The notes under the pieces are model-generated. The model searched no databases. It had not been told where the DNA came from and was given only the letters and a program-made list of their open reading frames with translations. A stretch of DNA of 64,000 nucleotides from Rachycentron canadum (taxonomy: Eukaryota > Chordata > Actinopteri > Carangiformes > Rachycentridae), in NCBI GenBank assembly GCA_038496675.1, contig CM076668.1:16948771-17012770 (forward strand), given 5' to 3'. Made by a program: the position numbers and the translations under genes. Positions 13,201 to 26,744 of this stretch are shown here, in pieces; position 1 is the stretch's first letter, and every line of letters begins with the position of its first letter.

Positions 13201-14839
13201 CATGTATTGAGAACTGTTCACCCACATTTGGTCAGTTGGCCCTCTGATGCAAGTCCAGCTAAAGTATGCATGTCATGAGAAAACGAGAACCAAAGCAGCG
13301 GTCAAATTTTGGCTGTGAAACCGCCAGAGGCTTACGTGGGGATACTGTAACTCGCTGATGTTACAGTAATCTGTTTGGCAGACAAAGCTATGCAGAAACA
13401 GAGAGCCTAATGAGCCGGTCATGACGTGAATTTGGATGCCGGCGTTATGTGCTGCTGTCATCCATTTGCATGCCTTTGAAAAGCTGAATGGGTACAGCCC
13501 AGGAAACCAGTAAAACAAAATTATTCAAGGTCCAGGTTCAAAGTTAGCCCTTTGTGCATATCGGAAGGTGTAAAATGGAAAAGCAAATTCCTGGGTGGCA
13601 CAACTGAGCGGCTATTTGAATGAGCTTCCCTTTTTTGTTTTGTGTCTTAACAATGGTGATTCAGGACCTGGGTGTGCGTGTGTGTGTGTGCGTGTACGTG
13701 TGCGTGTGTGTCGCTCTACAAACAGTTCTTCCTGTCGCATTCAACAAACTGCAGGCTTCTCCATCTTTAGCAATGACACTGACAGGGTGAGCAACTTATC
13801 GAGACCTCAAGAATAATCTCATCCCCAAAGTAAAACTGACAGCGCTCAGTCCCAGTCAAAGGCACTCGCTCTCATTGAGACCCGTGTGTCCTTTGTGTGT
13901 AAACATCATGTGATTTAACCAGCTCAGAGTCACAACTGGTCAGCCCCTCTGTGACACATGCCCTGTGCAACATTGTCACTGTGTGCTGGCCAACAATGCG
14001 GAGGAGGAAGTGCGGATGAACCTCGGGGCACGCAGAGGTCATGTCTACTTAACCCCGTGGCCTGTCAGCCAATCAGCTGTCAGGGCTCCGCTAACGGTTG
14101 ACCCAGGCATGATTTGCAGGGTCACAGGGGCTTCAGTTTGACGGGCAGATCACTTATACATGGCAGAGACACTACCGTGTTGACAGACAGTGTCCCTGCT
14201 GGTCACAGTCAATAGCTAGCTCTAGTTAGAGCATCTCTATTCAGATTTGACTGATGGGAAATTGAAGCTGACAAGCAACTATAAATACATTCATCGCATT
14301 CAGTCTATTAATGGCATAAAAAGGCTTATCTTCTCCCATACTGAGCTGAAAGGGATTCACACTGTCTGGTGTACTTTTGAAAACAGGTGACTCACCTGTT
14401 TTGGAAACTCTAGCACAGAAAAAAAAAAGCATAAAGCAAAACCCTAATCCCCGGTGACCGTGATATAATTGAGGCTTCTATTGAAAACGGCGCCCTGGTA
14501 AAATTAAACATTGTTGTTTACTGAGTCAGGTTGTTACCTGCATGGGCGCGGTGTTGTTGACAGAGAGGGGAGAGACAGAAAGAAGGGAGCCAGCGAAACA
14601 GCAGAAGAGGAGACGCGAAAACAGTGGGACATGAAGGAATTTTAGATTAGAGAAGAGGGGAGGGGGGCAAGCAGGCAGGCAAAGGAGGGGTTGTGCAATA
14701 CCTGCACATCTGGTAAATCTATCTCATCTGGTCCATTTTGCTTTAGTTCACAGCTAACAAGCATGCTCTGTCTGCAGGCTGCCATTGAGGGAAGGTTATG
14801 CAAACATGCAGCCTTTATGTACTTGCTGACCCGCCTGTC

Positions 14840-14870
<31 letters not shown>

Positions 14871-15363
14871 GTGTGTGTGTTTAAAGGTAATTGAGCCATT
14901 GGTGATAACAGCGCACCATATTTTTTCCATTCACCTATTGTGATTGGCCCTTCGTGAAAGTCTTAAAGGCTCTTCAGGAGGAGAGGAGGATTAATGTTGG
15001 GTTGTGGGTGCTGACAGCACCTTCGGGGGCCGTCTGCGCCCGATGCTGGGCTGTCGGACAGATTCCTTTGTGTGTTTACCGCCTGCAGGGCAAGAAACAC
15101 ATGGAGGTGTCAGTCAAAATTTATAATGCACATAGTTAATTAAAATAGTCTGAACATGTCACTACTTTTTGTCAAAAAAAAAAAAAAAACAGGTCTCAGT
15201 TTGAGCGTTAACTGAGCTGCTGCCTGCGCTGAGAGCTCGTTCTTCTTTGTCCAAGTATGTTGTTTACACTTGGAGCAGCTCGAGAGATGTGACCCATTCA
15301 TAAATTTTCTTCCCTGCGTGCGTAAGAGGAAGTGTGCCTTTCCCTCCCCCCTCTCTCCCTCCC

Positions 15364-15397
<34 letters not shown>

Positions 15398-16712
15398 AGT
15401 CCTCGGCTGCTCTCTCCCTCGGTCTTCATTCATAAAAAAGCCCTACAGTACTACAGACCCCCCCCCCCCCTCTCTGATGCCCCCCACCTCCCGTTCAAGT
15501 GGATACTCCAAACCCCTCCCTCCCTTCCTGTGTCTGTACAAACTTAGTTGAATTTAAAAATCTGGCCTTCCCCTCCCCTCTCCCTTTTTTTCTCTACCTC
15601 TCTCTATCTCTCTCTCTCTCACACACACACACACTGAGTGTTCCAAGATGTGAACTAATCCAGCGATTTCGGGCTGTGTGGGACGATTGTTTAGTTTTGT
15701 GCCTTGCAGTAATTATATAGGAAGTTGTGGCTATAGGATGCCGTTACAGTGCTTTTCACCCGAGCGACTTAAGCAAAGGAGAGAAGGCAAGATAAAAAAA
15801 AAAATGGGAGGGACTTCAGGGGTGTAGAGAAAGTAGAGAAGAAAAAGATATGAACACAGGCCCCTTCAAAGTCAGCCTCCTGTTTTTGATTTTTTTTTTT
15901 TTTTTTTTTGTAGTGTGCAAATTAATTTCTTGATTGATTGTGTCCACTTTTTTTTTTTTTTTTTTTGGTATGACCAACAGTGCAAAACCAAAAGATCTTT
16001 GATTTAAGATCAGATGTGACAAAGAAAACAAGCAAATACACAAACAACAAAAAATTATTATTTAAAAAAAAAAAAAGCCAATTGATTGACTGGAAAGAAA
16101 GGCAGAAAGAAAAAAGGCAATAAAATTAAAGAGAGAAACAAGGAAACAAAGGGGGGGGGGGGGAAGAAATGAAAGAGGAGAGGTTCCAGTAACTCAGCTC
16201 GAACCAAACCCTCCCAGCAGTGTGTCTCTCTGGCTCTGTGTGTTCTGCTTTGTCATGAATTCACAGCCTTTCTCTTGTTTGGGTTGTTTTTCTGCACCAG
16301 AACTGGACCCAATCAGACCGTATTTGGAGCATGGGCCGATGGGTGGTTTGAGCCCCCCTTCCTCCCTCAACCAACTCCCTCTCTCTTTTTCTCTCTCTCT
16401 CTCTGTCCCTCTCTCTTCCTCTCTCCCTCCCCCGAAAGAGAAACATGCAACTCTGTGCTCTCCACTTTCCAAAATACAGCTGCTATGCAACAAAGTCTGC
16501 AAAAACAGCCAGGTGCCTGCCAGATATGCACGGATACAGCTCGCTTACTCGCTCCGGGGAGGCGAGGCTTCCTCAATGAGCTGTGTGTTTGTTGCAATGT
16601 TTTGTTTTGCTTATGACTGAAATGGTTGATTTCTCTGACTTGAACAGATGATTCCTTTTGACAGACTCTCATCCACTTACTCTTTTGCACACATAAACAC
16701 ACTTGGACTGAT

Positions 16713-16753
<41 letters not shown>

Positions 16754-19700
16754 CAAACTTCAGCCCTGCAGTTTTATGAATGGGTCGGTTGTGAAAGACT
16801 GGCTGAGGCAGCACATTGAGTTAAGGGGTGAGAACGTTCATTCATGACATTGGGGGCCATTATTCCACCACTAACAACACCTATGAGAGGTGCAGGCCTG
16901 TTTTTCTGTCAGCTCTCATCTGACTACTAAATTTTTTTTCAAGGGCTCAGATTTTTGTTTTAGTTCATGCAACTCCTGTTTTATCAGTTGAAAGTCCATG
17001 CTTTCTAGTTGTATTTCCCTCATTTGGTTTAAACCACCCACATCATTGGTTACCTGGTATTTATCAAAAACACTTTAACTTGAAAGTGTTTTCATGATGG
17101 ATTCTAGAAAAGACAATGCACTCATCCGCATGTTATTGCCACTTTACAGCATTATTTAGTCATCTTTAGTCAATCAAATCCAATTTTAAAAAATGGGTCT
17201 GTAAAGGGAAGGCATGTAGCGTAATAGGCATTTAACAGCTTCCAGTCGGGAAGTAAAAGCTGAACTCCTCCGTGTTGATTCAGAACAGCCCTGTCAGAGC
17301 CAGGGGGCCGCGGGGATTTGAGCCAGGCAGCACAGCCCTGAGTGTCAGCGGCATAGCTTTGTGAATGGACGGCAGTGTGTGTTTTATTACAGGAGAGTGG
17401 AGGGGAGGTGTGTGTGTGTGTGTGTGTGTGCGCGTGTGTGTGCATGAGGGGAAAAAAGAGTTTGCGTGCACTAGTGCATCCCTGTGATGCTCATATGCAT
17501 GTCTGTGCGTTTCTATGGCCGTAGTAGCCTGTCTGCTGCTTTCTGCAGCTGGAGTGTTTTTCTCTTTTGAAAGCGAGCAGAGACCAAAGAGGGGAGCAGA
17601 TGCTGCAAAAACGAAGGGGCGAGGCTGTAAAAAAAACAGTAGTTAAAGTTGGAGTAATGACTAATAAGAAGATACTGGGAGTGTGTCAACTGAGTACACA
17701 CGGGTGTGATGAAGTCCTGTTTGGACAGTTTTCCTTTTGAAGCCAACAACTCGAGCCTTAGTCCACCTTTGGCCATCTTTCCTGTTGATAATAATAGGTG
17801 AGATGTGGACCTGCTGTAGGCTGGGTAAGAAACTACAAGACTAGTTTAAATCCCCAGGTGTTTGAACAGGACGCCAAAGGCGATCAATAAAACTATCACT
17901 CAAACTGCCTGTAAACATCCAGCTATTATGCTAGTATGCAGGATTTTGACTTTTCTCCCAATCTCTCGCTTTTATTCTTTACTCAACCGCTTTTTGTCAC
18001 TTTTCTTATGTACAGCTGAGTGCAACATTATCAATGGCTTTGGGCAAAGACCGTCTGAAAGTCTTTGTCATTATCTATTGCACTTCCTGCAGACATGGCT
18101 GGAGGAGACGTTACATGAACTTGCTCCTTTCAACCATACCTTGCCCTTAAACCTGCTCATCGAACTGCTTGTGTTTCTTTGCGACCTGACTTTGTTGTAG
18201 CTATGTCAGCATGTTTCCAGGTCTTAGCAGTTACTTTGGCAGGTGGGATGTTGTTGTAACTGTTAAAATGATGGCCAAGGCTATGAAAATTAAGTCCAAC
18301 TTGCAGCAAAACAGAATGATCTTTTACAAGCTGCTTTTGCCGTCTTTTCTTGGCTAACATTTACACTCATATGTCACTCTTTTTCTCCACTTTCATATGC
18401 CTGACGTTTCAACACGCACACATATTTATCAACACACTAAGCGCACACTGCACGTGAGTGGGGGGAGGTGGCTGCAGGGGTGGAACTATAGTAACCTGCT
18501 GACACAGAGCAGTAGGTGTGCGGAGCGAGCTGAGAGCCAGCATACGGCCGTATCGATCCTCACTGATCCAGGAGAGGAGGAGATGGAGAGGGTTGATAGA
18601 TGACTTGATAAAGATAAAGCACAGATAAATCAACATGAAGGCGGATAGGGGAAGGAGAGAGGTAAGAGCGGGTCAAACGCGCCATGAAGCACTACGGTCG
18701 AGATCCTGATCAAGAAAAAACTAGAGGGTGAAATTGTGGTGGGGGTGCGTTGCGAGAAGAGAAGAGAAGAGAAGAGAAGAGAAGAGAAGAGAAGGAAGAC
18801 CTGTGGATGTGGCATGTGCCCTGATAATTTAAAGCAAGGTGTCCCAGCCTTTCTGTGTCTTATCTCCTTCTGATGAGGCAGATTTCACCTGCTCGAAACA
18901 CACATGCAGGCATGCATTCCTCCATGGGCAGACAAATGAAACGCTGCTCGTATACACCCCCACCCCGCACATACTGGAACCTCTGGTGGGCAGTGGGAGC
19001 TCATTATATAATTTCAGTAACGGTGTAGGGGTGGATCGATCGCTACATTAAACATTAAGAGGGGACAGCTATATTGGGGGCTGAGGGATTGAGAGCGAAG
19101 AGTCAATATTGTGTCAGATTAATTACATCCATCCCTCGCCTTCAACGGGATGTCCCTCTCATTGCACATGTCCCGGGACAGGGATGTATTCTATCAGGTC
19201 CACTAAACAGCTATGGGACAGTGAGATTTATGACTGGTCAATGGCCATTTATAAAAAGCCAACGTGGCACAATTGAAAGTGAAGTGGACAATAGGGAAAA
19301 TGTGAGCTGTCATGCACACAATGTCATGGTTGTATAAATGTCTTTCTATTTTCCTGACACCAAAGGTTTTTTTTCCAGTCACGCCAAATTATTTCAACAG
19401 TTACACGTTGTGCTTCGTGCTTTGAATTTGAAATAAAATAATGAATACTACATTAAAGCCCAAAGCCTCAGATTTAAAACGTTTGTGTTTCTTGGGCAGC
19501 TGTTTCGAGTTTGACCCTTAGTTCAGGCATAAAAAGCTCGCAAAGGACTCAGAGTTGCCATTTAGATTGAGGTAAGGAAGTGATAATGCAAGGGAAAGAA
19601 AAATCTATCATAGAAATGTCAAAGGAAGTTGCTTTGCCAATATAAAAACTAGAAAACAGAAAATGACCTGGAACACAAGTCTTGAGTATAAGGAAAATCA

Positions 19701-20824
19701 TTTGAGTGAAGAAAGAACACTGTAGGTGGATGTTTCCAATGGCCAATGGGAGACTTGACGACTTGATGATCACCACAAGGAAGAGCAGGCTGCAATTCGC
19801 TGAAAACATACATGAAAAAACTGATAAAGTGCCGGAACAAAGTTTGAAGGATGGATCAAACAAAAACCAACCTCCATCAAAACAATGCAAGTGGAGTGTG
19901 GAGAATAAAAAGAGCAGATCACGACCCAAAGCCACCACCTCATCTGTCAAACATGCCGGTTCTGTTATGACATGGGCTCTATGCTACCAATACAACTGGG
20001 ATTTGTTATTCATTTCACTGCTGACTGAAGCAACAGGATGAACACATAGGTCTACAGGAGAACTGTGTGAGTTCAGATTCAGCCAAATGCACCAAAACTC
20101 ATCAATCAGCAGCACTAAAGAGCTTTTCAGCACAAAGAGCTGTAATATCCTCGATGGCCAAGTCAATCACCTAATCTCAGTCCAACTGAGCTGCATTTCA
20201 CTTGCTAACACGAGACTAAAGGCAGAGACCCATTATTTACAGCCCTATAAGGATACCAGATTCAGACAATGACTGATATTCCATTATACTAAAGCTGATT
20301 GATACTGGTTCATTGAAGATTTAGGGCCAAAAGGCCAGGGGGAAAAAAAGCAGAAGAACATTCCCAAACACTTTAATCTATTTTCTGTCAAAGAAAGGGA
20401 AGTGAAATTTTGGTGTTTGCAAAATTTGCTGTTTCACTGCCTTCCCATGATGGGTGTCATTCAGACCCACATCCTGTTAGCCAACACAATATGACCACCA
20501 AAAAACGTTTTAACGGACAACAAAAAAATCCATTTGTGAGAAGGGGCCACAGCGCCGTGCCCGGCCAATCATCTGTCTCGCTGATACCATTGTACTTTCC
20601 ATCAATCTCGTTAGGCTTGTTTGGCAGGTATCTGACAACCATTCTTTAAATATTCAAGGAGCCTGAACCATTATCAGATGAGAGAGGATGACCTGTAAAT
20701 CAGATAGAGCAGACACTAATGGATCCAACACTCCTGGGCTCCCAGAGCAGACAGATACTGAAGCCACTCTTGGGCCTGTTGGCTCTCAGAGATGAGGATG
20801 AGTTTGTCAGTGCTGGCTGAGCTG

Positions 20825-20873
<49 letters not shown>

Positions 20874-23800
20874 TCCTGATTGTGCAGTGACCTGAGAAGC
20901 AAAACACACATGTACAGCACATGTTTCCATGCGCCAGTGGAATGACTGGATAGACTCTAGAGTCGAAACGGTCTGGATCATATTGTATCGCCTCGCTTCC
21001 CTTCCCTCACTCTTGCTCTTAATTTTTCCACTGCACTGTAACCTACAGAGCTACGTAGCTGTAAACACATATTTGTCAAAACAGAGTTATGACTGTTGTG
21101 ACATTTGATTTAACATACAAACAATGGTATCTATGATTTTTTTTTTTACACATTTGTGCACGTAATTTGTGCCTTCAACATCCTTACTTTGTGTGCAAGA
21201 ACAAATCATTCATGGTCTGCAATTACGGCCAAGAAAGTATTATGTTAGGAACTGAAATTAGGTTGTGTGGTTACTCTGGTAAATTAACTTGTTGAGAGAC
21301 CTCTGTAGTTGTGCAAATTAAGCAGTAAAAGATTTCAGGTCATGGATAATCTCATCTAAATTATCTGCTTAGCTGGAAAAAAAAAGTTTCTGGATGGGCA
21401 TACAACATAGGTTGTCTTCCACTGAATAAGCTATCTCTGACTGCCCTTAAATATATGTTACAACAATGTGGTTTAATGTTATGTTCTCTTAGGGTAGGCT
21501 GATAGTTAGGTCATTCATGAGCACACATGAATTAAGTCTAAATTGCTGAAAAGTGTACATTAGATATTTGGTAAGGGGTCCTACGTTTTCCAGCTAATGT
21601 ACCTGTCCTGGAAACTCACATTTTAGCTGACAATTTGATTGAATTAAAGTAATGCCAACTAGCTAAAAGGTCAACAAAGTAATGCTAATAATGAATCAAG
21701 GGGCTACAACCTGTTCAGTCCTGTTCCGTTTACACTTAACACCTCTTAAGCTATTTCTCAACTCATAGTTAGTATCATGCGCTTAGTGTGAACCGAAGAA
21801 AATCTGATGCTCTTTCATCAGCTTTTTATTTTCATCCAAATGTGTCATGCCCATAAAAACACAGCTAGAAACTTAGAAATAGCACCAAAACTTGGCCTGG
21901 AGAAAGCAAAACATGCCAATGCGTGCAAAACGTTAAAATTACCATTAAAGTATAGGTTATGTCTGACTTATAGTGTATGTGTTGACAGTCAAATACTTTT
22001 AAATTATACAGTTGCTTTTCTCTATTATGCCTCCCTCTCACCACAATGGAGCCATGCATTCTGCTAAGCAACTAATGTCATTTGCAGCCCATGTGAATCA
22101 ATAGCTTCCTTTTTAACCTTTAAAACCGTTGTGGCATAATTGGTATCCTTGTTTTTATTGATCCATCACCACATAAGAGATCAATTGGCAAGAGTAGGGG
22201 AACCAGGTGTAGCCTATCACACATTTTCAGCTTGCTTTTAGCGCGTCTGTGCTGCACACGGAGGCCACGTGCCGCTCGCACTGCACATGTACAATACATA
22301 TCATGTGAGATAAGAACCAGATCCCCAGATAGCCCTGAGATGGTCCCTCAAGGAGCACAGCTTGAATCTTATTTGTATGATTGGACCCATTAAGTGCGTA
22401 TTTATGTTACGCTCACATGTTCTTTGGTTTAGCAAGATCCAGTCACCCTGTTTGACACTGGGGCTGATGTCCAATGAGTTATTGTGAGCGAGGCTGTCGT
22501 GTGCTGCAGACTTCCAGAGGCTTAAGACTTGGCCAAGTCGCACATAAACATCCTAGGTAAGACTCTCCAGATCCACTCCTGCCTTCAGATTGGATTTCCC
22601 TACACCAGGGCCTTTAATGGTAGGAAATACTCTGTCTAAAATAGGACGGGGGAGTTCAGAGCGAGGTCTCAATTGCTCAGAACGCCTCATTCACAAGTGA
22701 TATTTAATGTTCACGTAGAAGTTTAATATCCTCATTTTGCACTTGCATCTAAAAATTATGAATTTTCAAAATGGGTTAAATTAAACTTGTAATTCCCTAT
22801 TATCATATCACCAAGATCCTTATTTATGTGCAAACCAAATCTTTTCCATGAGTCTTTTTTTATCTGCCAATGTTAGGAATCCAATAGTGTTTCCCAATGT
22901 GTTCACACTACCTCCATATGGTTCAGCTGAGGGGCCCACTGTGTAAAGAAGAGTGTGTGTGTGTGGGGTGCCATCCCTGCTCCTGTGATTTGTTTGTGGT
23001 GGGCGTCTGCTGAATAGGACCCCCCCACCCTCCTCCTCCTCCTCTATGTAATGATCCTTCTACTTCCTAAACCACTCAACCATGACCATCACCTTTCACC
23101 CTGCATCCTCCGCTTCTAAGAGCCAACATTTACATATGTAAAAGTCCATCTCCACCCTGCCTTTAGCTGGGGGTCATCTCCATACGCAGTGCTCAGAATA
23201 GGGTGTGAATGGGAGACGGTAAAGAATGCAGCAAAATAAGGAAGGAGGAGATAAGACAAGTTTGGAGTGAGGAAGAACCCTTTGACCTTATCAGGCTAGG
23301 AGGTGCTGGGAATCTGCTATGATCCATCCAGTGTTCAAGGAGAAAGTGAATCCATTCACCCACAGGATTGTGCATGCAGGGGCATGTACATACTCACATT
23401 TACTTCAATTCCGCATTCGCTCAAAATTGAGTCAACAGCTACTGTGTGCTGTATCTGTCTTTTCACCTTTCAGATTTCTTCACACTCTGTGCTTAAGTTC
23501 ATGAACTGATCCTCCCCCACTCGGTGTAGAGGAGCTATGAAACATGAGGATCTCTGTGAAAGGGTGATGTAACATTTAACAAAGCAGTTAGAGGAGGTCA
23601 TATTGCCCCAAATAAAAGCAGGAAGAGAAGAGAACCTGAAGAACATAACTCTCCCTGGATCCGTTTACAAGACTTGCCACTACCTTATAAACTTTAGCAG
23701 AAAATTTGACATCATTTGGACAGGGAGATTTACTGTAATATGCCAGAGAGTTTGTTATAGTTGGTGGAGACCAGAGTTTGTTTTAATTCAGGGACTATTC

Positions 23801-24429
23801 TTGGAACTGAATGTTACATTAATTCCAAAATCATGCTTTTAGCCACGTTAGCAGTGTGGCTCTATAGGAAAAGCAATGTTGGTCCATCACTTTGCTCCAG
23901 ACTAAAATATCTCAACATGAATTGGGAGGATTAAATTAAATTAAAGTTGGTGCAGATATCTACCCACAGAGGAATCCTGATGACTTTGGTGATCCCTTGA
24001 CTTTTCATCTAGTGCCACCAACAGGTCAAAGTTTTAACACCAATTATTGAACACATTAAAGGTAAAAGGTGATTTGTAATTTTGAGTGAACCTCCATTAC
24101 ATTTTGACACTGCCTCCCCCTCAGGATGAATTCAGTGATCCCCTGACTTTACTCCAGCATCATTATCACATTTAAAATTCGTCTGTTGCTTTTGTTTTTG
24201 ACTAGATACCTGCAAAGTGATGACATTCCCATCAGCCTCAGCTGTACTTTGTATTCAGTGCTGAAATTGGTGTATTTATTGTTCGAGCATTTGAACATCA
24301 ACCACCTCTGTCTAATTGGAAACGCACGCAACAGCAATCTCAATCACAGGCAACAACACAAACACAAAAAGCCTCCCGATGCTCATTTACCAGATTAATT
24401 AATATTCCAGAAATGTCACACACAAACAG

Positions 24430-24484
<55 letters not shown>

Positions 24485-26713
24485 CCCTCTGTAGACAGCT
24501 GACACTGTTCCCAGGCCAAGCTCTTTGAAATGGAGCATCCTCATAAACCAAGAACCACATCAAGGGCGATATTCCTGCCTTAGTGGCTCCACTTGGCCAC
24601 ATTGTGACTGGACTTGTGTACACTCTGAGGATTGTTTGCAGTTCATGACCATGGCAGAGGAAGGAGGGAATGTCAATAGACAAACACACTAGTATTATTA
24701 GAGCGGCAGTCATGTGCCACCCTGTGTGTATTGGCAGACGACCTGTCGGAGACTTAGAGGAGGCTGGAATCCCATCCCGTCTGTCTGGGAAATCTGGGTA
24801 AATGCTCTCTAATCCTGTTGATCCTCTGCTAAAGCCAACACTTCCTCACCTGCCTGCCTGTCATGGGAGAGTGAGTACAAACCAAAAATAGGAAGGTTAT
24901 GATGGTGATGATGAGGAGCGCTGGTTTGATTGTTCAGTTTATCATCTCATTCATGTTCTAAATTCTCTGTCAAAACAAACAAGCTCAAGTGAAGCAAACA
25001 TCTGGTTAGTGTCAAGGAGGAATTTTAACTTTTCAAATCTTAAGAATCTTTCAATGCTGAAGCTTTTTTTTTTTTTTTTTAAGCACATGAGATGACCAGA
25101 GCTGTTTGATCAGGGATCCCACTGTCTACTACAATTTACTCACTCTTTCTGACACCATCTTGAAAAGATTGCACTTGTAACAGAATAAAAATGAAGCCTG
25201 GGCAGCAACTAACAGTGACTGTCACCACTGATTAAACACATTTTTCTTTATTTATTGATTAAACGGTTAGTAGTTGAATATTAATTGGTAAAAAATTGGC
25301 TTCTGAAAGTTGCTTGTTTGATCCGAGCAGCTGCTCGAAGTGTTGAGTTTATGATTAAACAGATCAGAACAACATATCCTCACATTTGTGAAGCAGGAAT
25401 CAGGTCTGTTTAACTTAATAAATAACTTAAATAATTAACATATTTTGTTGATTAACTTATTGTTGACATTTATATTTTGAATTCAACACTTTTAAATCAA
25501 GTTTTGGAGACAACTGAATTAACATTGAGAAGTGAAGGAGGATCCTAGATGCCAGTATAACCTGAGGGATGTCTGTGTCTGTGGGATGTCTGTGGTTATG
25601 TCGCGATAATCTGTTTTTGTTCACTATTTTTCCTCCTTCATTTTTTCACTTTCTATCTCTCGTCTTGGTGGAGCAGTCATCTTGGGCCTTGTTCGGTGCG
25701 CCAGACATTTTTTCTCCTCTTTTTTGTGAATGGACGACAGTATGTAATTACCTGGGCTCAGCTTTCAGTGTGGCCTGCTCCGTCAGCTCCACACCCACTG
25801 CAGGCACACAAAGATACGCACTTTTAAGCAGTCACACAAACATGCACACACATTCGCAAGCAACACAAGTAGATGCAGACTCGCTGAGATTAGTAATACA
25901 CACTCATGCACACATGCGCACACATAAATACAGGCCTCCCCAGCTGGAAGTGCACAGCTGCTGCTGTTTACCCTGTCGGGACCAGAAAAACATCCTGTAC
26001 AGTTCTCCGGGTGAAAACCTCCCCTCATATAATAAACACAAGCCCTCGGCACAGTTTGAAGCTCCACTTTGGGTGGTTTCTGTGGCCGTCAAGGCAAAGG
26101 TCCCCTCCAGCAGTCCAGCTTGATGGACAGTTTGGTCTGCTGGACATCGAGTAGATGCCTTCAGAGAAGCACCAAGTGGTAAAAAAGTTGCTAAATATAT
26201 TGGACTTTGAGGGAATATGTGACATTATCAGATTATCATATCAAGTGTACAAGCGATGGCTAACATCTGGACACCAATAGGAAAGAATGCTGAGACGCAC
26301 AATCAGTGTATATGCTGTTCTAACAGAGGTGTGACAACAGCTTTCATCAGTCCACAGACATCTCTCTGGCCCGTAGAGTTGTTTAGCTTTAAGCTTGACT
26401 TTGACAGAGGAAGTTTTGGCTGTTGTTGTGTCTGGAGGAGTGAAGAAAAGTGGGCGAGGACACATCCAAATGACTGCTGGAATGCAGTCATGTGTGAGCG
26501 TGCGTGTGTGTTTTTGTGTGGCTGTTCCCCTCAGTGTCTGTTTATACGTGTCTTGTCGACTGCCCTGTGTTTTGCAGCTGAGAGTCACTTAAGCATTTTG
26601 GCTGGCACGTAAAAGAGATTCCTGCGCAGACAGAAGTATTTGCTTTTGCCTTAGAGCCTAACGACAGTAGTATCGGGGCAGGGCTGAATGAGAAGAGAAT
26701 ATACAAAGCCTGC

Positions 26714-26744
<31 letters not shown>

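Noticed and set aside
16222..16620. 132-residue + strand frame and overlapping frames on both strands
   Set aside because: They centre on a CT microsatellite, and frames in every register are open for that reason.
25569..26123. A 184-residue open frame on the + strand in etv4 intron 4
   Set aside because: Composition is low complexity with HTHTH-type stretches and no family resemblance; it is a chance frame in a long intron.
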